NCBI GenBank assembly: GCA_017509245.1 | Contig: JAFWQC010000069.1 | Coordinates: 1 to 64,000 of the forward strand | Reading direction: 5' to 3' | DNA from: Clostridiales bacterium | Lineage (GTDB): Bacteria; Bacillota; Clostridia; Saccharofermentanales; Saccharofermentanaceae | Length of the DNA: 64,000 nucleotides | Position numbers and translations under genes: made by a program | Shown: piece after piece, positions 8,786 to 17,644 of the stretch | Numbering within the stretch: the stretch's first letter is position 1 | Layout of the letters: every line of letters begins with the position of its first letter | Notes under the pieces: model-generated | Databases searched by the model: none | What the model was told of the DNA's origin: nothing | What the model saw: the letters and a program-made list of their open reading frames with translations, nothing else

Positions 8786-9535
8786 TCAGTTCTCTTTTTC
8801 GAGCTCAGATAAAAAGTCCAGGATCCTTTTATTTACGTCATCTATCTGTTCTCCGACAAAATGCGGACGGTGCCCTCCGCCCATCACCTTGTATGTCTTT
8901 GCATATGGAACTTTTTCTTTAAGCTCCTCAACTGTGCCAAACGGATCGTTCTCACCATTTATGAACAGGGCGGGACATGAGATTTTCTGCCACTCTTCAT
9001 CTGTCAGGCAGGGCTGTGTCTGCCAGTCAGCCACAGTGTTTCTGAGATACGTCTGCCAGTCTCCCCTGTGTGCGTCAAAATGCCTGACCTTTATGTCTTC
9101 TATGAAATCCGTCGCACCGCTTTTTATCAGATTCTCAGGGAGGAAATCTTCCGCACCTTCCGGTCTTGCATGAGCAGCACCGCCGATAGTTACAAGGCTC
9201 TTCACCTTCTCAGGATAATTTGCTGCCATGTAGCACCCTACATAAGCACCGCAGCTGTAACCGATTATGTGTGCCTTTTTAACGCCTGGTTTGTCCAGGA
9301 ATAATGCCATGTCGTCAGCAACGATCCTGCTGTTCCAGGTAAGATCATCACAAGTTGTTCTTCCATGGCCTCGAAAATCAGGAAACAGGCATCTGTAACG
9401 CCCTGAAAAAGGCAGGATCTGTCCGGAAAAAGCCAGCAGTCCCCTGCTGAAATGGCTGTGGAGAAACAACACAGTTTCCCCTCTGCCGAATTCCTCGTAA
9501 TATAGATTCAGTCCGTTTAATTCTGCATAAGGCAT
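8786..9535 (-). CDS. alpha/beta hydrolase
   Basis: 249 residues of the alpha/beta hydrolase fold. The nucleophile elbow is GYSCGAYVG (serine near residue 94), the acid is in FINGENDPF near residue 199, and the histidine in MGGGHRPHF near residue 222, giving a full triad. HSHFSRG near residue 27 provides the oxyanion loop. Substrate unknown; likely a small ester or lactone. Cytoplasmic. Confidence 0.87.
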   Translation of the reverse strand: MPYAELNGLNLYYEEFGRGETVLFLHSHFSRGLLAFSGQILPFSGRYRCLFPDFRGHGRTTCDDLTWNSRIVADDMALFLDKPGVKKAHIIGYSCGAYVGCYMAANYPEKVKSLVTIGGAAHARPEGAEDFLPENLIKSGATDFIEDIKVRHFDAHRGDWQTYLRNTVADWQTQPCLTDEEWQKISCPALFINGENDPFGTVEELKEKVPYAKTYKVMGGGHRPHFVGEQIDDVNKRILDFLSELEKEN

Positions 9536-9565
9536 TTGCCGGCCGCCTCCAGTCTCAGTCCTGAT

Positions 9566-10165
9566 TTACAGGCTCTTCATCGGTTCACCCCACGAACCCA
9601 GATCACGTCCGTCAGTGCTTACATAATGCTGCTCGCCGCCGCAAAGCACCTGCTTAACAGAGTTGAATCTCTCAATAAAAGGAACATCCTTATTTGCGAG
9701 GTCGTCTCTCATCGTCTCACCCATGATCTTACAAAGAAAAACATCGCTTCCGCTCTCAAGATGGATCTCCTGCATGACCTGAAGTTCCATGCTTACAGGG
9801 CTTTCAGCTATCGTAGGAACATTTAAGACCACGCCCTTTTCGATCGTAGGGCTGAAGCGCATCTTATCTTCGTGCTCCCTGCCGCCTACGGTTCCGTAGT
9901 AATCAGCAAGAGGCAGCAATTCTTCGGTAACAAGATTCGCGGAGAAGATACCGTTCTTACGGATGAGATCCTTAGTGAGCTTCTCGCCGCCGATGCAGGC
10001 CATTACACCCATTCCGGGTCCTTCGCCGTTCAGATCCGGAGCATAGAGATAGCTGAACCAGCAGAACAGTCCGAAATTCGGTGTGCCGTCCTCTCTGTAT
10101 GTGCCGTATAAAAACAGCTGCTGCGGGCAAAAATCGTTATAGTTGTTTACTTTTATCTTAGACAT
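9566..10165 (-). CDS. flavin reductase-like FMN-binding protein
   Basis: 199 residues of the flavin reductase-like/DIM6 family, with the N-terminal strand pattern NYNDFCPQQLFLYGT, the GVMACIGGEKLTKDLIRKNGIFSANLV segment that binds FMN, and the later LQVMQEIHLESGSDVFLCKI strands. The start MSKIKVNN is chosen because it lies directly after the stop of the MarR gene and is preceded by a GGAAGAAT ribosome site. Such proteins reduce or bind flavin. Coupled to marR, so it is probably induced by the signal that MarR senses. Confidence 0.82.
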   Translation of the reverse strand: MSKIKVNNYNDFCPQQLFLYGTYREDGTPNFGLFCWFSYLYAPDLNGEGPGMGVMACIGGEKLTKDLIRKNGIFSANLVTEELLPLADYYGTVGGREHEDKMRFSPTIEKGVVLNVPTIAESPVSMELQVMQEIHLESGSDVFLCKIMGETMRDDLANKDVPFIERFNSVKQVLCGGEQHYVSTDGRDLGSWGEPMKSL

Positions 10166-10166
10166 G

Positions 10167-10625
10167 TTATTCTTCCTTTCCTTTTCTGGCACTGCGTTCC
10201 GACTGGTCAAGATTTTCGAGAATGCGGTCAAGGAACCGGTCAAGTTCCAACACTTCTTTTTCCGAGAAATCCCTGTAGAAAACCTCATTCATCTTCTGTG
10301 ACACTTCGTTATACTTTTCCTGAAGATCACGGGCTTTATCAGTCAGGAATATCAGTGACTGTCTTTTATCTGATTTGGCGGCTTTTCTGCCGATCAGACC
10401 GGCGTCTTCCATACGCCCGAGCATAGCAGTGAGCGTATTCTTGGCAAGCCCCGTCCTCTGTGACAGCTCCACGATCGGAACTTCATCCTTCTGCCAAAGC
10501 ACATAAAGGATACGTCCCTGCGGGCCGTTGAATTCCTCAACACCGCTTTCCTGGAGCAGACGCTGAAAAATACGTGACTGAACCTGCTTGATCTGCGATA
10601 TTAAAAAGCCTGTTCTTGAATCCAT
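10167..10625 (-). CDS. MarR-family transcriptional regulator
   Basis: 152 residues with the winged helix of MarR proteins: PIVELSQRTGLAKNTLTAMLGRMEDAGLI is the recognition region (about residues 56-84) and RKAAKSDKRQSLIFLT the wing (about 86-101). Dimerisation helices flank it. It heads a two-gene operon with the flavin reductase-like gene. Two near-identical palindromes upstream (10660-10673 and 10688-10701) are the likely operators, so autorepression is probable. Confidence 0.92.
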   Translation of the reverse strand: MDSRTGFLISQIKQVQSRIFQRLLQESGVEEFNGPQGRILYVLWQKDEVPIVELSQRTGLAKNTLTAMLGRMEDAGLIGRKAAKSDKRQSLIFLTDKARDLQEKYNEVSQKMNEVFYRDFSEKEVLELDRFLDRILENLDQSERSARKGKEE

Positions 10626-10659
10626 ATTGCCTCCGGAGCATATAGTTTCCGGATAAATA

Positions 10660-10701
10660 GTACTATATAGAACTATCTTGCGTCAAGGTTCTATATAGAA
10701 C
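10660..10701. promoter_or_regulatory. paired MarR operator palindromes
   Basis: A perfect palindrome GTTCTATATAGAAC at 10688-10701 and a one-mismatch-per-arm version GTACTATATAGAAC at 10660-10673 lie 28 bases apart, directly upstream of the marR start. Spacing near three helical turns places both on one DNA face, as expected for cooperative dimer binding. Confidence 0.75.
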
Positions 10702-10721
10702 TTTTTTCGGATTTGGAAAAA

Positions 10722-11888
10722 TCAATTCACTTTGCCGTCAAACAAGCCGGACTTTCTCTCGAGAACGATATTCTTGATTATATAGACCAGGGATGCACAT
10801 ACGAGTGTCCCCAGAATGACTGCCGGCAGATAAACACCAATGCCATACTTCTCAAACAGGAAATACAGCTTATCTATCATAAGATAGTTCAGCATTATCA
10901 CCTCAAGGGAGATCTTGCCGAAGAACTTTATAACGGGATTGCCGAACTTTACGCGCGACATGATCGTAATGACAAGGAGCAGGAAGACGAGCTCGAACAA
11001 AGTCTCCTGACCCAATCCCAGAAGCTTATCCATGATATGGTTACTGTGTTTATATGTCTCTGTCCAGTAGATGGATCTCCCGATCAGATTCCTGTGGATA
11101 TAATCCATTATTACGGTTAACACCGAAGACGCGATCAGGATCGATACAAAGCCTTTCTTCAGCACTTTGTTGATCCGCTCCTCGTTATACGCATAGAGCA
11201 TACCGACCGGGAACATGAGGATAGTGTTGTACCACCATTCGCCCTTGAACCAGTAGGACATGACTCCTGTATTTGCGTGACCCGAGAAAAGACCGATAGC
11301 CATCATTACAAGGACAACTCCGGCCATGATAAGTATGCCTGCAAGAGGCTTTTTTACCCTGGAGAAAACGATCCTGAAGACCACATACAATATCATGATC
11401 TCGACCGCAAACCACATCTCGTTATTTATCAGGAAAAATCCGAAGAAACTGCAGATGACCTCTCCGAATCCGAAATGCCTGCTGACGATGATATTGTTTA
11501 CTAATGCATCTGTCAGATAGATGTAATTACAGATGAAGAAAGGAACAAGCACCGTGAAGATCCTTCTCTTCATGAAGCCTTTTATATAGTTCTTGTCTGT
11601 CATCCAGCGCTTTAAAAGACCGAATCCTGACGAGAAGAAGAAAAATGCAACCGCAAGGATTCCGTAATAGAAGAAAAACCTCATATCGCCGGCATAATCA
11701 CCGTTTGCATCCATCCCGACGACGATCTGATGGAACATGATGAAGACAGCCAGTGCGCCCTGGACCTCTTTGCTTGATACACGATCGAAAAATGCCGTCT
11801 CATCTGCATGCCTTCCTGACGACCCGATAAACAGGATCGCAATAAGAACGGCTAAACAAATGTATAAGGCTGTCGTATACTCCACCAT
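10722..11888 (-). CDS. acyltransferase-3 family membrane protein
   Basis: 388 residues with about ten membrane segments. The layout is that of acyltransferase-3 proteins, which O-acylate cell-surface sugars: a first-helix histidine motif FIMFHQIV (near residue 53), FFFSSGFGL, then KRRIFTVLVPFF and a SYWFKGEWWYN signature. It is closely similar to the first acyltransferase domain of the large gene at 12370-15363 (both share the SYWF-GEWWYN and KFGNPV-KF-G-ISLE motifs), so the two arose by duplication. The XRE gene precedes it by 12 bases. Acceptor unknown. Confidence 0.82.
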   Translation of the reverse strand: MVEYTTALYICLAVLIAILFIGSSGRHADETAFFDRVSSKEVQGALAVFIMFHQIVVGMDANGDYAGDMRFFFYYGILAVAFFFFSSGFGLLKRWMTDKNYIKGFMKRRIFTVLVPFFICNYIYLTDALVNNIIVSRHFGFGEVICSFFGFFLINNEMWFAVEIMILYVVFRIVFSRVKKPLAGILIMAGVVLVMMAIGLFSGHANTGVMSYWFKGEWWYNTILMFPVGMLYAYNEERINKVLKKGFVSILIASSVLTVIMDYIHRNLIGRSIYWTETYKHSNHIMDKLLGLGQETLFELVFLLLVITIMSRVKFGNPVIKFFGKISLEVIMLNYLMIDKLYFLFEKYGIGVYLPAVILGTLVCASLVYIIKNIVLERKSGLFDGKVN

Positions 11889-11900
11889 GCTTCTCCTTCC

Positions 11901-12290
11901 TTAACCCAGCAAGCTGATTACATTCAATGTTATGGATATTAAAAGCATCGCCAGGACGATCAGGATTATGATTATTAATCTGCTCCTCTCCTTCTTATGC
12001 CTGATTTCTTTGTCACTCAGTTCAACTGAGGCATTGATAAGTTCCTGTGCTTCTTCACGCGTCAGGGTTCCGTCTTTTGGCTGCCTTTCGCCTGCAAGGA
12101 TCTCCATTATCGAGACACCCAGCAATTCTGATAAAGGTTCAAGCATTGATACATCAGGGAAACTGAGGCCACGCTCCCACTTGGACACTGCTTTGTCAGT
12201 TACGTTCAAAGCATCGGCAAGCTGCTTCTGGGTAAGTCCCTTCTCTTTACGCAACTCGGTTATTAACTGTCCTGTTCTTTCCTTGTCCAT
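11901..12290 (-). CDS. XRE regulator with C-terminal membrane helix
   Basis: 129 residues. Residues 6-60 are a Cro/C1 helix-turn-helix (KGLTQKQLADALNVTDKAVS with KWERGLSFPDVSMLEPLSELLGV). After a charged linker a single hydrophobic helix lies at about residues 106-127. Such membrane-tethered XRE proteins are common in Clostridia. It is directly upstream of the 388-residue acyltransferase gene and could regulate it or the larger acyltransferase gene next to it. Confidence 0.88.
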   Translation of the reverse strand: MDKERTGQLITELRKEKGLTQKQLADALNVTDKAVSKWERGLSFPDVSMLEPLSELLGVSIMEILAGERQPKDGTLTREEAQELINASVELSDKEIRHKKERSRLIIIILIVLAMLLISITLNVISLLG

Positions 12291-12322
12291 TAAGACTTAT
12301 TACCTCAGTACTGAAATAATAA

Positions 12323-12353
12323 CCGAGTTCCTGCAAAAAATACAGGAACCCGG
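12323..12353 (-). terminator. hairpin after the acyltransferase fusion gene
   Basis: An 11-bp stem with one wobble (CCGAGTTCCTG against CAGGAACCCGG) and a 9-nt AT-rich loop, positioned between the stop of the large acyltransferase gene and the XRE start. The T-run is interrupted (TTATTATTT), so termination strength is uncertain. Confidence 0.5.
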
Positions 12354-12369
12354 ATATATTGAACAGAAC

Positions 12370-15363
12370 TTACTGCTTTCCTGACGTTATAGCTTTCTTT
12401 ATGTTCTTATAAAGCGCTGCTATCACGGTTGTTGTAACAAATATCACTATTGCAGCGTATTTTCCGAAGAAGCCGTCATTGCCTGTGATAAAGATCAGAT
12501 ATCCGACGGCTATATGCAGGATATATACCGGCAGAGAGCATTCACGTCCGAGCCATTCTGCAAATGTGTCCTTGCCGAAGTTCGGATACTTAAGGCAGAG
12601 GAGCATGATCAGATATACAAGGATCTCGCAGCTTACGAACGGCACTTCAATTCCGAGTTTGTATCCGTTGAGCTCGAAAATCGCCGTCACACAGCAAATG
12701 ATGAACATGATCCAAAGCACGGGCGCCGTGAACTTGTGGTCAAGGACCTTCCTGCCGAATCTTCTTATGAGCATACCCATCATCGTATATCCGAGTCCGA
12801 CGAGTATTGCGTTGCGGAGCTGATAACTCTCACCGATGCCCAGGTGTGACAGAACAACATAAGCCGCTACGAGAAGAGGTGCTGCAAACATCGCGCCCTT
12901 CAGAGCTTTAAGTTTATTCAGCAGGAGCATTATAAGGAGCGCATAAAGCAGCGATCCGAGATACCACAGATGCTCCGAGTACGGTGAGAAGTTATAGAGC
13001 AGGAATTTAATCAATGCCTTGGATGACACAGTATCCTTCATGCCTGCAAAACTGCCCTCGGTAACTCTCAGATAGATGGCATAGAAGAGTGCGTAGAACG
13101 CATTTGCCGCTACAAAGAAGATAAATATTCTCTTAGTCTGCTTGAGCAGGCGCTTCATCATTTCCTTTGTATCATCGCGGTAGAGGAAATAACCGCATAC
13201 GACGAGGAAGAAAGGTACTGCTGTCTTTCCGTAAGTAAAGAAGACTTCACCTGCCTTCCCGTCAAACGGGAAGTGAATGGCAATGACTAAGAATGCCATC
13301 ACGATCCTCATAACATCGATCGAATGAATATGAGAGTTTATCTTCAAAGCAGGGTCTGCTACAGCCTTTTTCTTTCCGGTAATAAGTGCGATCAGATACT
13401 TGTCTACTCCGCTTATGACTGTTGCAAGTCCGACAGATATAAGGATCGAAAGGATGCAGTACATGCCGGGGTCTTTGACCCTGAATATCGTTCCGTCATG
13501 AAGACCTGTGAGAATCAGATAATGGATCAGGTAAAGCTCAAGGGAGATCGATCCGAGGAACTTGAGAACGGGGTTGCCGAATCTGACCTTCATCATAGCG
13601 AGAAGAACGAAGCATACGAAGAAGATGACAAACGGAAGCTGCAAAGACAGGCAGCGGAGCTTATCCATGTAAGCAGGATCCACACCGGGTATCTCGCTCC
13701 AGTAAGAATAATGACCGAGGGCGTAGTTGGTCTGCAGTCCGAATAATACAGTAAGAACGGCGAAAACGGGCAGCAGGATGACATAGCCTTTTCGAGCAAT
13801 CTTACGAATAACATCAGAATGTCTGGAGAAGATTATACCGATCACGAAAAGCAACGTGGAATTGTACCACCACTCGCCCTGGAACCAGTAACTGCTGGAC
13901 ATGTCATCGCCGTGAGCAAGCAGGAAGCTTCCTGTGATCATCGCAATAACGAATATGCTCATAACGACTGTAGCTGCCGTACGGTTCTTGATGAGGCGGT
14001 ATATCAGGAAGAAAGCAATATATAAGATCGCGATCTCAACGATATACCACATGTTTGCATTGATGAGAGACCATCCCGAAAGCACACACAAAAGCTGTAC
14101 CGGATTGAATTTGGTACCGCAGATGCACGCTGCCACAGTAAACACGATTATGCACATATAGAAAGGAATAAGTATCGTCACAAAACGCTTTTTAAGGAAG
14201 CCTTTGAGATAATTTTCCTTTGTATTAAGACTCGTATAGAGACCATAGCCGGAGAAGAAGAAAAATATACCGACAAAGAGAACACCGAGTTCATTGAAGA
14301 ACCCTATCGCACCGGCATTTCCGGCGAGTTCCTGGGCAAGGTGGTGTAAGATGACGGCTACTGCGGCAAAGCCCTGAACAGCCTTGGCCTTGTCAAGAGA
14401 CAGCGGTTCCTCCTGCCATTCGTGCCGTTTGGAAAGTCTGCTTCCGAGAAAGAGAACCAGCACCAGTGCAATGAGGATAACATATGTCGGGATGTTTATC
14501 GAAGTGAAAAATTTGAAGAACGTCGGCGCCTTGGAAGGGACTGATTCTTCCTGACCTGCCTGGGACGTTGCATCAGTATTTGCATCTGTCTGTCCGGCTT
14601 CAGCGGAAACGGCGCCACTTCCTTCCACATCTGCAGACGGAGTGTAGTCGCCGATGGCCATCTTGAACGGTTCTGCGTCATCAGGCCTTACCACATCAGC
14701 AGCCAGCTCATCTGAAAGCTTAATGGAACTGATGATGCTCTCTGTAACTTCATTCAGACGGGCACATTCCTCATCAGTAAACGGCTCAGGCTCCGAGCTG
14801 GTAATCCCATAGTCGCCGAACAGCATTATATCGATCTGATGCATTCTTCCGGAACCGGTCAAGATGCTGTATTGATTCAGTCTTATTCTTGTATCTCCGG
14901 AAGACTGATGAGCGATCCTGTAGAAAGGAATGCCGTTGATCTCTTCCACACCGTATCCGAATATTTCCGTAGTACCGTAAGCGTCCGGAAACATGGGAAA
15001 GACATTATCAAGGTATTCCCTATTAATATCGTTCGGTACATCATTCTCGAAAACAATGAAAAAGATCGGGTATTTGGAATTACCGGACTGAATCTCAACT
15101 CCGCCCTTCGTGTACATTTCCGTTACCGTATCTTTATCGATACCTAATTCTTTCAGATTCGGATCGTCTTCTGCAATACCGGGCCAGATAACATGTTCAT
15201 ACTCGGGCGGCAAAGTAAGTGTGATTCCGCTTACGGTAGTAAAGCTGTTACCTTCACCATTGCCCTCACCTTCATCCGGACCGTCTGCCAGCACGGTTGA
15301 AGAGACCATGGCTACGACCATAATGATCGAGATCAAAAAACTAAAAAACTTCCGGTATCCCAT
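12370..15363 (-). CDS. secreted-domain plus tandem double acyltransferase-3 protein
   Basis: 997 residues. A signal peptide (about 1-26, cleaved near VLA-DG) leads an extracellular domain to about residue 285 with a serine/threonine/glutamine-rich linker. A membrane helix (about 292-311) opens the first acyltransferase-3 domain (about 322-665; VILHHLAQE, FFFFSGYGLY, SYWFQGEWWYN). A second, different acyltransferase-3 domain follows (about 680-990; HSIDVMRIVMAFLVIAIHF, FFLVVCGYFLYRD, SEHLWYLGSLLYAL). Both keep the helix-1 histidine. Known families use such domains to O-acylate surface polysaccharides. Two catalytic membrane domains in one chain is unusual. The first half is a paralogue of the gene at 10722-11888. 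Confidence 0.85.
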   Translation of the reverse strand: MGYRKFFSFLISIIMVVAMVSSTVLADGPDEGEGNGEGNSFTTVSGITLTLPPEYEHVIWPGIAEDDPNLKELGIDKDTVTEMYTKGGVEIQSGNSKYPIFFIVFENDVPNDINREYLDNVFPMFPDAYGTTEIFGYGVEEINGIPFYRIAHQSSGDTRIRLNQYSILTGSGRMHQIDIMLFGDYGITSSEPEPFTDEECARLNEVTESIISSIKLSDELAADVVRPDDAEPFKMAIGDYTPSADVEGSGAVSAEAGQTDANTDATSQAGQEESVPSKAPTFFKFFTSINIPTYVILIALVLVLFLGSRLSKRHEWQEEPLSLDKAKAVQGFAAVAVILHHLAQELAGNAGAIGFFNELGVLFVGIFFFFSGYGLYTSLNTKENYLKGFLKKRFVTILIPFYMCIIVFTVAACICGTKFNPVQLLCVLSGWSLINANMWYIVEIAILYIAFFLIYRLIKNRTAATVVMSIFVIAMITGSFLLAHGDDMSSSYWFQGEWWYNSTLLFVIGIIFSRHSDVIRKIARKGYVILLPVFAVLTVLFGLQTNYALGHYSYWSEIPGVDPAYMDKLRCLSLQLPFVIFFVCFVLLAMMKVRFGNPVLKFLGSISLELYLIHYLILTGLHDGTIFRVKDPGMYCILSILISVGLATVISGVDKYLIALITGKKKAVADPALKINSHIHSIDVMRIVMAFLVIAIHFPFDGKAGEVFFTYGKTAVPFFLVVCGYFLYRDDTKEMMKRLLKQTKRIFIFFVAANAFYALFYAIYLRVTEGSFAGMKDTVSSKALIKFLLYNFSPYSEHLWYLGSLLYALLIMLLLNKLKALKGAMFAAPLLVAAYVVLSHLGIGESYQLRNAILVGLGYTMMGMLIRRFGRKVLDHKFTAPVLWIMFIICCVTAIFELNGYKLGIEVPFVSCEILVYLIMLLCLKYPNFGKDTFAEWLGRECSLPVYILHIAVGYLIFITGNDGFFGKYAAIVIFVTTTVIAALYKNIKKAITSGKQ

Positions 15364-15600
15364 AAGACGCCTCCTGATGGTTTTCTGATTTAAACCTATC
15401 AGTTTTTGTTCCTCTTAACAATCGACCGTTGGTAGAATGCATTGTTTACGGGCATTCGGGGCGGAATTCTACTTTGAGTTCACATGGTGTGAGATGGTTG
15501 ATTTTGCATGATTCCGCTTCAAGATCACATGGTTTGAGATGGGGAGCTGCGCGGTTAGATTCCCTAGTCTCATCAGATTTCCGCTGTTTAATTTGAGCAC
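15364..15600. repeat. two 45-bp-spaced direct repeats in a gene-free stretch
   Basis: CACATGGTGTGAGATGG at 15481-15497 and CACATGGTTTGAGATGG at 15526-15542 are 16/17 identical and lie 45 bases apart, with weaker similarity before them. No supported gene exists from 15364 to 15928. Function unknown. Confidence 0.6.
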
Positions 15601-15608
15601 GATATCGC

Positions 15609-15651
15609 AAGTGAACCCCCGAAGTTTGTCCAACTTCAAGGGTTCACTTCA
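15609..15651. repeat. long two-part hairpin
   Basis: AAGTGAACCC pairs with GGGTTCACTT and, inside it, GAAGTT pairs with AACTTC around a 5-nt loop. It is a very stable structure separate from the 52-bp repeats that follow. It could act as a transcription barrier between the two flanking minus-strand genes. Confidence 0.65.
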
Positions 15652-15852
15652 TATCATAAATGGCTGTATATTATGGGTTTTGTGACATTTTTCGAGTCCT
15701 TAAATATCACAAAAGGACCTTGTTTTGAGGTTTTGTGATATTTTTCGCTGCCTTCGTATCATAAAATGCGAGAAAACAAAGGATTAGCGATATTTTTCCC
15801 CCTCTCCGGTATCATAAACGGGCATTATTTTTGAATTTTATGATATCAACTG
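15645..15852. repeat. tandem array of ~52-bp units containing palindromic ends
   Basis: The pattern GTGATATTTTTCG ... CCTT ... TATCATAAA recurs with starts near 15684, 15737 and 15789 (spacings 53 and 52), with partial units at both ends (ATATCATAAA at 15650 and TTTTATGATATC at 15836). Within each unit TTTGTGATAT and TATCACAAA are complementary. The copies diverge but keep the ends. No protein frame runs through it. Confidence 0.65.
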
Positions 15853-15928
15853 CTTCAAGAAGCGGTGGCGCGTAAATTCTTTTCGAAGTTTCCGGAAAAA
15901 CAGTAAAGCAGCTTGTTCTATCCCCTGC

Positions 15929-16798
15929 TCACTCTTCTTCGTACTCCTCCAAAGAGTAGAACTTAAACTCACATTTCTTGCCCTTTTCTTCGGCCTGTCC
16001 CAGGAAGTAGGTGTGGTCCGACTCGAGGGAATCGTATACGGACATTGGTATTTTCTTGGAGACGGGGTCCTTGCCGTCGCCATAGTCGATAGTAACGTAA
16101 TATGAGGAATGGTCTCCGGTCTCTTCATCGTGAGTCGTTTTCTCGCGGAGGGATTTGATCGTGACAGTGGAAGTATATATTTTCGCGGTGTCAGGATCAG
16201 GCAAACGGTTCGGTCCGAATTTATCATCGATTATCGAAAATGCTACTATGATCACGGGTATAAGAAGAACGGCTGCTACAATACTTAAGATGTTAACTTT
16301 CTTCTTCTGTATGTAGAAGCTTATCACATAGTCAACGCAACTGACCCCTCCTGCCACGAGAAGCAAGCCTGCAAAAACGGCCTTGTAAAGTATTGACTGG
16401 TAACCGGTGTCCCAACTATCGTTCAATGCGTAGAGCTTATATTCCTTCTCAAGGAAGGCTTGCGTGAGGATCGTTTTTCCGGTTTGGGGATTAACGTTAT
16501 CTTCATTAAGCGCTTCATATTCATCTATAATGGCTTGCTGTTGGGCATCAAAATCCTCACCTGCGAAGAGTTTATAAAGAACAGCGGCTCCACAGGCCAC
16601 GACGGCGATTATGAGCACTGCGCTCACCACTTTCTTCAGGACGCGGATGGTTTTACCGCCCTTCTCTTCTGAAAATGAAGGGTCATCGGGTGTTTTGCGG
16701 AAAGACTTAAGCAGGATCTTTGTAAAGACCCAATATGCAATTACAGGTATGCAAAATAAAAGAAAATAGATCACATTCAGCTTCAATTGTTCGATCAT
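15929..16798 (-). CDS. hypothetical membrane protein
   Basis: 289 residues with four hydrophobic segments (about 8-28, 53-78, 136-158 and 168-190) and a C-terminal soluble domain from about residue 200 with beta-strand character (STVTIKSLREK, SYYVTIDYGDGKDPVSKKIPM). The soluble part ends with an acidic EEYEEE tail. No family recognised. The start is the first ATG after a 215-base upstream gap without genes. Confidence 0.65.
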   Translation of the reverse strand: MIEQLKLNVIYFLLFCIPVIAYWVFTKILLKSFRKTPDDPSFSEEKGGKTIRVLKKVVSAVLIIAVVACGAAVLYKLFAGEDFDAQQQAIIDEYEALNEDNVNPQTGKTILTQAFLEKEYKLYALNDSWDTGYQSILYKAVFAGLLLVAGGVSCVDYVISFYIQKKKVNILSIVAAVLLIPVIIVAFSIIDDKFGPNRLPDPDTAKIYTSTVTIKSLREKTTHDEETGDHSSYYVTIDYGDGKDPVSKKIPMSVYDSLESDHTYFLGQAEEKGKKCEFKFYSLEEYEEE

Positions 16799-17014
16799 AG
16801 CTATTTACCCCTATTCCTATTATTCTTCAATCAATATCCATTTATCCCCATGAATATTTATTTAATTATCTCACAAATCAATTAAGAAGAAATGGCACAT
16901 TCCAAACCTCATATCACAAATGCAGATCGGAACTTCACCTCTCTTATACTTTGCAACAATTCCGGAATTAGTCCTGTATATATGGCAGAACAACATAAAA
17001 GGAGTTTTTCAAAA

Positions 17015-17526
17015 ATGAATAAGTTGATTAAAAAGATCGCATGTGCAGGAATCGCATTAATGTTTGTTTTAGGTGCCTTCACGGGCTGCAAATCAGAAAA
17101 GACCGGATCCGCAAAAAAGCAGATCTGCCAAGCTTTACGTCAGTTAAGGATCCCGACGGCACCCTTGCCCAAAAAGGAAAAGCCGGCGACATCGAATACA
17201 GTATCCTTGATAAGAGTTCTTTCGGCACCAATGCAAAGAAAAGAGGCTACTACGTCGATCAGCTCGAACAGCTGGATTCTCCATACTTCATAGTAATTTC
17301 TGCAGGTTCAAAGACTAAAGACGGTTATGACATCAACATCACCGATCTCGGAATGCAGGGCAGCACACTGGTTATTATTGTAGATGAAACAGTTAATCCC
17401 GGTGAAAAGAATGCAAGCACCGGTGATACACCTTGCTGTGTATTGGAAATAGGCCACGATAATGTGCCTGAAGACATCCGGATCGTCAGCACGAGCGGCG
17501 AAGAGTTCAAGCTTATAGAACTTTAA
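17015..17526 (+). CDS. lipoprotein gene needing a -1 frame change at A-AAA-AAG
   Basis: An ATG at 17015, 10 bases after AAAGGAG, encodes a lipoprotein signal peptide ending in the lipobox FTGC (cysteine at residue 25). The frame then reaches GCA-AAA-AAG at 17111-17119. Reading on without a shift gives an unrelated, low-quality tail that stops at 17293. A -1 slip on A-AAA-AAG (17113-17119) continues as KKADLPSFTSVKDPDG into an open domain that ends at 17526. The heptamer is the classic bacterial -1 slippery sequence known from dnaX. A one-base deletion or insertion error in the A-run explains the same data. Domain function unknown. Confidence 0.6.
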
Positions 17527-17621
17527 TATTTAATTGCTCGAAAACAGAACACCACTTGTCTTGCTTCAGACAGGTCCTCGGCGCTAGAGCGCCTGCGGAA
17601 CTCGCAAGCTCAAGTGGTGTT
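17494..17621. repeat. hairpin element, copy 1 (centre in orientation A)
   Basis: Shares with 20000-20124 the end of the lipoprotein gene (codons SGEEFKLI), a linker ATTGCTCGAAAACAG, and arms AACACCACTTG...CAAGTGGTGTT (17548-17564 and 17604-17621). The 39-bp centre (17565-17603) is the reverse complement of the centre in copy 2, at 37 of 39 positions. The structure doubles as a terminator for the lipoprotein gene. Confidence 0.85.
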
Positions 17622-17644
17622 TCTTATTTTGTGATGCTCATGCA

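Noticed and set aside
14496..14681. Short frames inside the acyltransferase fusion
   Set aside because: They are shadows in other frames; the fusion frame is continuous with clear membrane segments.
15645..15852. CRISPR array
   Set aside because: The repeats are degenerate, only three to four in number, and have no constant spacer pattern or cas genes.
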